Below, in pieces: positions 55,963 to 64,000 of a stretch of DNA of 64,000 nucleotides. Numbering within the stretch: the first letter of the stretch is position 1; the number at the start of each line of letters is the position of its first letter. The notes beneath the pieces are model-generated. The model was not told the DNA's origin. It saw only the letters and a list, made by a program, of their open reading frames with translations, and ran no database searches. This DNA is from Homarus americanus. Lineage: Eukaryota; Arthropoda; Malacostraca; Decapoda; Nephropidae. The DNA lies in the NCBI RefSeq assembly GCF_018991925.1, contig NW_024744357.1:2420046-2484045 (forward strand), in the 5' to 3' direction. Made by a program: the position numbers and the translations under genes.

Positions 55963-57998
55963 ACTTTTTTTTTTTTATCCTCTTCGCCACTGATCAGCTC
56001 GTTAGCCGCTTAGGCGGTCGGTCACGTCTCTGTTGCGCACTGTTGGTAAGTGCTGGACATGCACTGGCTCCTGAATGTATCTGAACCTGCTCCAGTGTCT
56101 TTGATAGAACTCACACTCGGTGCCGTCACAACACTCTCTGGCAGATTGTTCCTAGAGTTCATAACTCTCACTCCGAAAAAGTTACCCCTCACAGTTTCCT
56201 GGGCTTGCGGCTTCTTCAACCTTGAGCTGTGACCCCTTGTGGGGGCGAGCGTCCGCCAGCTCCAAGTATGGACACTCGACCCATTAGTGCCCTCTGAGAT
56301 ATTTATACACCTCAATTAAGTCCCCCCTTGCCCGTCTGTAGTATAAGCTAGGCAGTTGCAGGCACTGTAATCTCTCTGGATAACTGAGGTTCCGTAGAGC
56401 AGGCACCAGTCTGGTGGCCCTCCTTTGGACATTTTCAATCAACTGACAGTCCCTAGCATATCTCGGGGACCAGACAGGGTGACAGTACTCCAGGCGGGGA
56501 AGCACTTCACTCTTGAAGATCGTTACGAGGGACGGACCGTCTAGACATCTGAACGACCCTCTTATAAGACTACTAGTTTAGTTACTTGATTCACCTTCTC
56601 ACAATGGCCAGAGAACTTCAGTTCATTGTCGACATACACACCCAGGTTCTTTTCCCATTCGGTTTCTATTAAAGCAGTTTCTTCGGCCCGTTGGGACATG
56701 TGATACGCCTCCTTACCGTTGGTACGTCCCAGGTGCAGCCTTACATTTCGTGACATTGAATCTTTGCAGCCATTTCTTCGATCACTCTTGCAGCTTGCAG
56801 AGATCTTTCAGTAGCTCTTCACTGTCTGTTTGGTTCTTAATTTCTCTGAATAAATTGGCATCGTCCGCAAAGTATTGTATGGAGGAATGTACAGTGTCAG
56901 ACATGTAATTTATGAAACAAACAAGCAAACAACAGTGGGCCCAATACACTGATCTGTGGTGCCCCGCTTTTCACGGGTACACATGACGATTTCGTGTCAT
57001 TAATCACCACACACTGCTTGCGATCCTAGAAAAAGTCTCCAATCCACGCTGGGGCACTTCCCCGAATCCCATACCCTTCCAGTTTGATTTTTAGCCTTTC
57101 ATGGCAAAACCTAGGTATAAGTGTTTATATTGTCAATATTGCCACCCTGTTCCAGAATTCAGGTCCAAACATCTAGTAACTTGAGCAATTGCGTTAAGCA
57201 GGAGTGTCCCGGCATAAAACCATGTTGGCAATCCTTTACAAGGTTGTTTCTTAGTAGATGTTCCACCGTGGCATCTTTTATAATGCTCTTAAGAACTTTA
57301 TAAACTATGCTGGTCAGGCTCACTAACCTATAATTATTCATGGAGTATTGATCTCCTTCTTGAAGATAGGACTCACATAAGCCATTTTCCAATCACTGGG
57401 GAACTTTTGTTCATCCAGGCATTTACAGAATAGGATCTTCAGGGGCTCGGCAAGCTCGTTGCATAACTCTCTTAGCATTCTGGGATGCACCATGTCAGAG
57501 CCAGGACTCTTATGAACCTTTAGCTTTGAGAACATACAGTAATATGGATCAGCGCTGTGTCAAACCGTCTGTTCTCAAACGCAGGAAGATTGTTCGCATC
57601 TTCTCTTGTCAACACCGAGGAAAAGAAATTGTTCAAAGCCTCCGCCTTGCCCAGGTCAGAATCTGTATAATTACCATCTTGAACCCTTAGGTCCAATACA
57701 CCTACTCGCGTTTTTAATTTCGACCTTGCATAGTGGTAAAACGCCTTTGGGTTTGACTTGACCTCGCTTGCAATCCCCTTCTGGAATTCCTTTTCAGCCC
57801 TTCTACACTCTGACTTTGCTTGGTTCCTGGATCTGGCATACATCTTCCCGTCTTGCTCATCATTTGTCCAACCCACGTCTTGAATATTTGTTGTCTTTTC
57901 TTCTTAACCTTGTCGACCGCCGCATGCTTCATGTGTAGTGGTTTCCTTGTACTCCTGGAGGCACTGAGTTTGGTCTTGGGTATATATTTATCGATCAA
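55963..57998 (-). mobile_element. Decayed Jockey/CR1-like LINE with poly(A) tail
   Basis: On the minus strand, frames in order give a pre-RT region (RSRNQAKSECRRAEKEFQKG, FYHYARSKLKTRVGVLDL, LGKAEALNNFFSSVLT, about 57850-57590), then HKSPGSDMVHPRMLRELCNE, FPSDWKMAYVSPIFKK and NYRLVSLTSIVYKVLKSII. Next is HGFMPGHSCLTQLL near 57200. The motif-A segment is not recognisable, so it is decayed or missing. A motif B remnant (SVLGPLLF) lies near 56940, motif C FADDANLFREIKN near 56870, and then NLGVYVDNELKFSGH, EYCHPVWSPRYARDCQLIEN and RRARGDLIEVYKYLRG. Many frameshifts and stops make it dead. The T11 run at 55966-55977 on the plus strand is its 3' poly(A). The endonuclease is missing. Confidence 0.92.
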
Positions 57999-58095
57999 AT
58001 TGTTCCATATATTTCATAGTTATTCATGAGGTAAAATGTCTATTGTTATTATTATAAATTATGATTTTGTTTCACTTTTATTTTGCTTTTGTAGC

Positions 58096-58450
58096 ATTTT
58101 TTTTACAGGATTAGCCCACCCGCACTGACCCACATCAGGCCCTGGGGGGCGAAAATGTAATAATAATAAAAACTAAAAATAAAGAACCATAAAGAAATAA
58201 AAAAATAAAAAAAAGATCAATAGTAAGAAACGATATACAGTGTGTATGTTGTGTTGTCCATAGTAAGAGAAACAATTGAGACCTGCAATTGTGTGTAAAT
58301 GAGGCAGAAAGTCAGATCAGCAACCTGGGACTTGGTCACAGTTTTCGTGATGCCATATGGCAGCAGGGTCTACCATTAGACAACACATTATGCTTCCAAT
58401 ATCTTCCCAGGCGGTAGTACCTCCCTGTTTGACAGCTGCCTACTACCTAC
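58096..58450 (+). mobile_element. Unclassified interspersed repeat, copy 1
   Basis: It starts with a T-run, then acaggattagcccacccg, ggccctggggggcgaaaa and an (AAT)n/A-rich stretch. After that come tgttgtgttgtccatagtaa, aggcagaaagtcagatcagc, agggtctaccattagacaac and ggcggtagtacctccctgtt, ending ctgcctactacctac. A second copy lies inverted at 62008-62450, and a partial one at 52747. No coding capacity is seen, so it is non-autonomous. Confidence 0.85.
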
Positions 58451-58499
58451 AAAGTTTGAAATAAAATACAGATTATATTTATAATTTTTAGTGACTTTT

Positions 58500-58760
58500 C
58501 CCTCCCCTCACACCCTCCCTCCCTCTCTGTTCCCTCCACCATACACCCGCCCTCCCTCTTCCCACCACCACACACCCTCTCTCCCTCTGTTCCCACCACC
58601 TCACACCGTCCCTCCATCCCTCTCCCTCTCTCTGTTCCCTCCACCACACACCCTCCCTCCCTCTCTCTGTTCCCACCACCACACACTCTCCCTCCCTTCT
58701 GTTCCCTCCACCACACACTCTCCCTCCCCTTCTCTGTTCTCTCCACCCAAATGGGGAAGG
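58500..58760. repeat. CT-rich minisatellite (ctctgttccctccaccacac)
   Basis: About eight units of ctctgttccctccaccacac with accctccctccct. Minus-strand Gly/Glu/Arg frames are artefacts. Confidence 0.9.
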
Positions 58761-58840
58761 AGTGAAGGGAAATGAAAGGGTAGAGGTGGTGACGTTTTCC
58801 CTTCCATGGCCGTGATAGAGACAATGTTGTGAAGGCTCAA

Positions 58841-59449
<609 letters not shown>

Positions 59450-61800
59450 CAGTCAATTTCTGCGACTGTTGTCGGCTTTGGGGCCGAATATCTTGTTCCC
59501 CTGAGGCAAAGCAACGCAGACCTAAGCAGAGAGAAGGACGGTCGACATCTCAACCAGGCTGCACCGTAACTTCTGGGCTGCTGCCTTTGTTCGTATAATA
59601 CCTCGGCCACACCAGCATAGAAGCATCTTGCACTTGGTCCAATCGACCATATAAGTTGTGAAGCTGCCCTGATCCACGTTCTGAATTCTCTGCGCTTATT
59701 CCCTGTTCTTGTCGTTCTTGTCCCTCCTGAGTGCAACCTCGAGAGACAGGTCAAGGGGACATGCGGCCATGGGGTAGAATATCCTGATGTCAAAGAAGGA
59801 TCGCTGTCTCCACGTCCATAATCCTCGAGCACTGACGTCCACACGGGCTTCGTTGGTTGTGTTGGAAGTCCTGTGATGGAGGTTCTCACCGTCAAATAGA
59901 AGGAGGGGCGGTTCCACCGTGACGTCATTGAAGATTTCCTTCAGTATATTTGCTGTTAGATCCCTTACTTCGTCATGCCTCCTGCATACAAAGCCCCCCC
60001 CCCTTCTTACACACCATGGCGTGGTCAATGTTATAAGATGAGCCAGACACGCATTGAGAGGGCAATGGCATCTGTAAATTCTTATTTATTAAGACTGAAG
60101 CCATTTGCTCTTTCCCGGTAACGTTGTTAGCCACCTCAAGTTTTCTAGCAATTACATCATCAGTTGTTGAATTTTATCATTTTGGGTGTGCTGCCGCTCT
60201 GTCGTAATGGACCGTCGAATCTTGTTTGATTCGTTGGTATCCACCTCACCTCTACATTCTGAGCTACTGTGTGCTCAGTGAGGGCTGCCGTGAGCTTAAC
60301 AGAGTTCTGGTGTCCGGTGGCAGCAAGCTCCTCTGGATTAGTCAATCCCATTCCTCCCCGTCTCGGTGGTAGTGCAAGGAGTGACCTTTCTGCTGGGGTG
60401 AAGTAATGGCTTTTCATTAGTGTTGGAATAAAAGCAACAGTGATAACTTCTTCCAGAGGGTGAAGGAGAGGTCGGATATCAGGGATAGTGCGCATCAAGT
60501 AATTCCAGCGATGCTCGACTCCTTGGGAGAATGCCGCGAACGCCGCATGTGGCTCTGTTTTAGCAATATCAGACAGAGCTTGTATTTCCTTCACCCACTC
60601 ATCTACCTTTCCCGTTACTTACTCGGTCTTGAAATCATTCGTGTCTATTTCCGCACTTAGGTGTCTTTGGGTGTTCTTTGTTATTTTGACTTCACTTCCG
60701 TTGAACACCTCTATAGCCCGGTAATGGTATTTTGGCTTCACAATGAGGAAGAACCTGCTGGTATTTGGGTGGTACCCTATATGTGTACCAATGTGATGTT
60801 TTCCGGTCCCACCACTTTTTGATGTCCTCCACTTTTCCTGCTCCTGTTAGGTCATCATATGTCACTTGCTTGACCTCGGTTGTTTCATAGTTTATTGGAG
60901 CACAGACAGGCCTAGTGCGTACATTGCCATGGCGACTGGATCCCCCTGCGTTGTTCCCTCAGTTGACTGTCTGACGGTATCTCCTTAGGGCCTTGAAGCT
61001 TGTTATATAGAGGTCTGTCGGGTTCCTATAGGTGTTTTCAACATACAATACAAAGCTTGGACACTTGATCTTGATGTTGTACAGTGTAGCCTTGCAATTG
61101 ATTATGTTGAATGCGTTGGAAACATCAACTTGGAGTACAGCCTCACAATCATGCTGCTCAGATATGTTTCTCGTGGGGTGATTGGCAGCTTCACCCCCAG
61201 CCTGATGGCCAGCACAAACTTGCAGGTTCCCTGCAGCTGCCCTGACATCATTTACCACCTCCACTGTGCATTTTCCAGTGATCCGTCTCAGCACTTCCCC
61301 CACCCCTATAGGCCTACAACCTGGATTTTTTGCCCGTGGATGAGGTGGCAGGCCGTCAGAGCTTGCAGGTAATGGCAGCAAGAGGTTGCTAGCTTTCTGG
61401 CAAGGGCGGCGGTGGCATTGCAGAAATCACTTGCTGAGTCACTAAACCTGTTAGTGCTGAGGATGATTCTCTTCCCAGAGGCGGATTCAGGGGAGGGGGT
61501 GGGGAGCCTTAGGGGTTCGAACCCCCCAGTTTTCATTAGAATTCCCAATACTTTTCTTGAATGCAGTATTGTACGCATTTGGAGGGATATAGTCACCCTG
61601 GAACCTGATGCCTTCCTCTGCACTTGCTGGGGATGTTTTTCCTTCAGTTGTAGCGCTCTCCGCTGGGTGCCCTTCGCAGAACCCATCACCATACCCGGCC
61701 CGCCCTCACCCGGTATTCTCGTACCCTCCTGAAGCGTCCTTTTGCCTCCGGTGGTTATCCATCGCAACCTGTCGCCACCAACAAAACGGGAAATCAACGC
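59450..61800 (-). mobile_element. Decayed retroelement: RT plus C-terminal restriction-like endonuclease
   Basis: On the minus strand the order is as follows. A pre-RT leader lies near 61700-61500. GCRPIGVGEVLRRITGK (near 61315) and VCAGHQAGGEAANH follow. RT motif A is VLQVDVSNAFNIINCKATLY (near 61100). Motif B is TEGTTQGDPVAMAMYALG (near 60945), and motif C is YDDLTGAGKVEDIKKWWD (near 60860). A connector reads LALPPRRGGMGLTNPEELAA (near 60340). The last domain carries GGGFVCRRHDEVRDLTANIL, ARVDVSARGLWTWRQRSFFD and IRIFYPMA (60000-59780). It ends RCRPSFSLLRSALLCLRGT. The final domain's R-x-D...FD-x-R pattern resembles a PD-(D/E)XK restriction-like nuclease, as in RLE-type non-LTR elements; that link is inference. 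A poly-C run near 59995 shifts the frame before the nuclease, and other stops occur, so the copy is inactive. The nearest clade is not assigned. Confidence 0.85.
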
Positions 61801-62007
61801 AATATTCGCATCACACGGTCCTTCAACTTAAAAAACCCTTAGGACAAGTACCCACTACATAACCCCTTTATCCTGCCCTAAAACAACCTTAAACAAGACT
61901 AGAATCCCATAAACCTGCCCTAAACCCCCATAATCAAGTACAGGTCCTATTATCCAACCCTAAAAACCCTTAAACATGAACAGAACCCCTTAAATAATAC
62001 TACCTAC
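61801..62007. repeat. Degenerate minisatellite (cccttaaacaagtacagaac)
   Basis: About seven poor units of cccttaaacaagtacagaac-type sequence. The same motif resumes at about 62455-62490, on the other side of the interspersed repeat copy, so that copy landed inside this array. Confidence 0.7.
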
Positions 62008-62450
62008 AGGTAGTAGGCAGCTATCAAACAGGGAGGTACTACCGCCTGGGAAGATATTGGAAGCATAATGTGTTGTCTAATGGTAGACCCTGCTGCCATA
62101 TGGCATCACAAAAATTGTGACCAAGTCCCAGGTTGCTGATCTGACTTTCTGCCTCATTTACACACAATTGCAGGGTCTCAATTGTTTCTCTTACTATGGA
62201 CAACACAACATACATATACTGTATTGTTCCTCACTATTAATCTTTTAAACAAAATTGTATTGATTTATGGTCCTTTATTATTATTAGTATTAGTATTAGC
62301 ATTATATTATATTTTTATTTAATATTTATCTAAATTGTTTTATTAATCTTTATTATTATTATTATTACTACTATTATTAATATAATTTCGCCCCCCAGGC
62401 CCTGATGTGGGTCATTAACCTGTGCCCTGGTGGGCTAATCCCGTAAAAAA
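62008..62450 (-). mobile_element. Unclassified interspersed repeat, copy 2 (inverted)
   Basis: The reverse complement of the 58096-58450 element. It starts aggtagtaggcag, continues gggaggtactaccgcctggg, gttgtctaatggtagaccct and ttctgcctcatttacacaca, then an expanded (TTA)n region at about 62275-62385, and ends gggctaatcccgtaaaaaaa. It is longer than copy 1 because the trinucleotide stretch has grown. Confidence 0.87.
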
Positions 62451-62614
62451 AATCTAACTCTAAAACCCCTTAAATAAGTACAGAACCCCTTTGCCCCCCC
62501 CCCCCCACCTTATCAGGGACTGGTGGGGGTCCGTCCAGGATAATAAGAGAATCAAATTCATGTGAAGTTTCTGATTATTTCCTTCCCTTCACAATCATCA
62601 TAAAACTCTATCTA

Positions 62615-62960
62615 TATGTCTGTCCATCTGTCCGTCCCGTCTGTCTCCCTGTCTGTCTTTGTGTCTGTGTGTCTTTGTCTGTCTGTTCGTCCCGTCTGTC
62701 TCTGTCTGTGTTTGTGCTTCCTTTCACCGTCTATCTTTGTGTCTGTCCGTGTGTCTGTGTTGTGTCGTCGTGTCCGTCCGTCTGTAGGTCTGTCTATCTA
62801 TCATTGTGTGTGTTCGTGTCAGTCTATTTTTGTGTCCATCTGTCTGACTGTCTATCTTTGTGTCCGCCCGCTTGTAGGTATGTGTCTGTCCATCAGTCTA
62901 TCTTTGTGTCTTCCGTCTGTCTGTCTGTGTGTCTGTGTGTATTTGTCTGTCCCCTGAGAG
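62615..62960. repeat. TCTG/TGTC-rich microsatellite
   Basis: Imperfect tctgtctgtgtg and ctgtctatctttgtgtc units. Ser/Val/Cys/Leu frames are artefacts. A C-run lies at about 62491-62507 to its left. Confidence 0.9.
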
Positions 62961-63094
62961 AAACAAAACCTCAGAAGATTGGTAAAAACAGCCCGAGAAA
63001 GTCTAAGGTGGAGGACTGTGGTCGCCAACCCTCAGATATAAGGACGGTACTCCCATTGGTTGATTGGATAGTCCATTATCATTAAATCATTATT

Positions 63095-63430
63095 ATCAGT
63101 TATTATTATTATTATTATTATCAGTTTCACAACATCGCCATACTAGTTCGCGGAAGATTATAAACATCGCGTGCGTCATCTTGTCTGGAGTGGATGGACA
63201 CATTGCCCTCACAGCTGACGGGGACTTGTTACCCGCGCGAGCTAGGAACATGAAGATAATGGACAACGACCCGATTAAAATTGGTGATTTGGCGACTATT
63301 TATTTAATGGGATTTTTGTAGAAGAGGTCAATAAAATGCTTATTTTTGTAGCGTTCGGGGATTTACCAAGTGGTGGACATCAGGTGAATTCATACAAGTC
63401 GTGTCTATATGTTGATATTGTTAACTTTAT
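63095..63430. other. (ATT)n then single-copy-looking sequence
   Basis: (ATT)n lies at about 63099-63121. The following 300 bp include an 85-codon frame at 63064-63321 that starts inside low-complexity sequence, with a C-terminal half HIALTADGDLLPARARNMK. I do not recognise it. An AATAAA-like caataaaatg lies near 63328. Confidence 0.4.
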
Positions 63431-63659
63431 GCGTAGCTGGGTGAGAGGTAACCGAGGGTGAGTGAGTGAGGCGCACGCAGTGGGTGAGTGAGGGTGCAGA
63501 GGGTGGCGCGCGGCGGGTGACGGTGAGGACGACGGGAGGTAGCTAGCCAGTGTGTGACCGTCCCTCACATTGGGCGGGTTGTTGCTGCCAGCGCTACCAG
63601 CACACCACCCTACCCCCCTACACGCTGCACCGACCTACACTAACTCCCTCGTGACCTCC
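63431..63659 (+). promoter_or_regulatory. Probable promoter / 5' untranslated leader
   Basis: GC and CpG content rises sharply (gcgcgcggcgggtgacggtg near 63507) directly upstream of the signal-peptide exon. A TATA-like ctatatg lies near 63403, but no strong TATA or initiator can be fixed by eye. Upstream ATGs are few: one near 63429 opens only ten codons. The transcription start is not determined. Confidence 0.45.
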
Positions 63660-63714
63660 ATGGCCTCCCAGCCCCTCGTCCTCCTACTGCTGGCCTCCTC
63701 ACCGCTGTTCACAG
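63660..63714 (+). CDS. First coding exon of a secreted or membrane protein (signal peptide)
   Basis: The ATG at 63660 is followed by G at +4 (ctcc-ATG-G, a moderate context) and encodes MASQPLVLLLLASSPLFT. This is a short polar start, a Leu-rich hydrophobic core and small residues near the end, as in a cleavable signal peptide. The exon ends in ACAG|GTAAGG (donor at 63715), a near-consensus 5' splice site, after 18 codons plus one base. That is a phase-1 intron right after the signal peptide, the usual arrangement in extracellular proteins and receptors. Reading on into the intron gives low-quality sequence and a stop by about 63831. The rest of the gene lies beyond the right edge, so identity and function are unknown. 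Confidence 0.6.
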
Positions 63715-64000
63715 GTAAGGACACCTTTGTCTACAATCACAGAAAACTGAATCGACGGAATATTTTTCGCGGTCTCGCTTCTTCGATCTCCCAACACCCT
63801 CCCTCCCCGTCTGGACTAAAGACCTCCACTTGAGGGTGTTATTTTCTCAGAATATCAGTCGATTTGGGGGGACGATGACGCAAAGAGAGAGAGTGTGTGG
63901 GTGTGGGGGGATCGTGTGCGCGCTGTCACCTGCGTGTGCTTGACGTAGTGAGGTAAGGAGGTAAGATGAGACGCTCGTGTAGCACTAAGGAGATTACTAC
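63715..64000 (+). other. Start of the putative first intron
   Basis: Follows the GTAAGG donor. Contains a short gagagaga and gtgtgggtgtgggggg stretch near 63885-63912, and no further exon that I can see. Confidence 0.5.

Noticed and set aside
62616..63085. Ser/Val/Cys-rich secreted-like protein
   Set aside because: TCTG-type microsatellite; hydrophobic look is compositional.

Overview
The window looks like nuclear DNA from an animal, most probably an arthropod and perhaps a decapod crustacean. The reasons are arrays built on TTAGG/CCTAA (the arthropod telomere motif), several decayed CR1/Jockey-type non-LTR retrotransposons, a tRNA-derived SINE, very abundant micro- and minisatellites, and a first coding exon that ends in a canonical GT splice donor. 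Nothing prokaryotic is present: there are no operons, ribosome-binding sites, IS elements or CRISPR arrays. The species is inferred, not proven.

Layout. 1-15 kb is almost solid tandem repeat: a 16-bp GT-rich array (1-895), a 25-bp array (1262-3118) bracketed by two CCAAT-box clusters, a 23-bp array of 5.5 kb (3290-8795), a 66-nt exon-like island (8803-8868), then three GT-rich arrays in a row (8895-14812). 15-31 kb mixes AT-rich single-copy-looking DNA with short arrays, a 1.7-kb G-rich array (22528-24213), a 1.4-kb TTAGG-derived array (24454-25823) and a nearly perfect palindrome of two tRNA-SINE heads (28836-29075). 30-48 kb is again dominated by arrays with 22-, 17-, 23-, 22-, 19-, 45- and 34-bp units, broken by a GC- and CpG-rich island (34990-36340) and a decayed LINE (41335-42880). 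49-62 kb is a graveyard of retroelements: four more LINE-type copies, one with a C-terminal restriction-like endonuclease, and three copies of an unclassified interspersed repeat tied to (AAT)n tracts. The right end (63431-64000) holds the best protein-coding evidence: a CpG-rich leader, an ATG in good context, an 18-codon signal peptide and a phase-1 GTAAGG donor, so a secreted or membrane protein gene probably begins here and runs off the right edge.

Most long open frames are artefacts of repeat periodicity and are not annotated as genes. No retroelement copy is intact. I found no evidence for a new multi-gene system. The most interesting items are the SINE palindrome, the endonuclease-bearing retroelement, the CCAAT clusters at both edges of one satellite, the inverted repeat pairs, and a few exon-like islands stranded between satellites.
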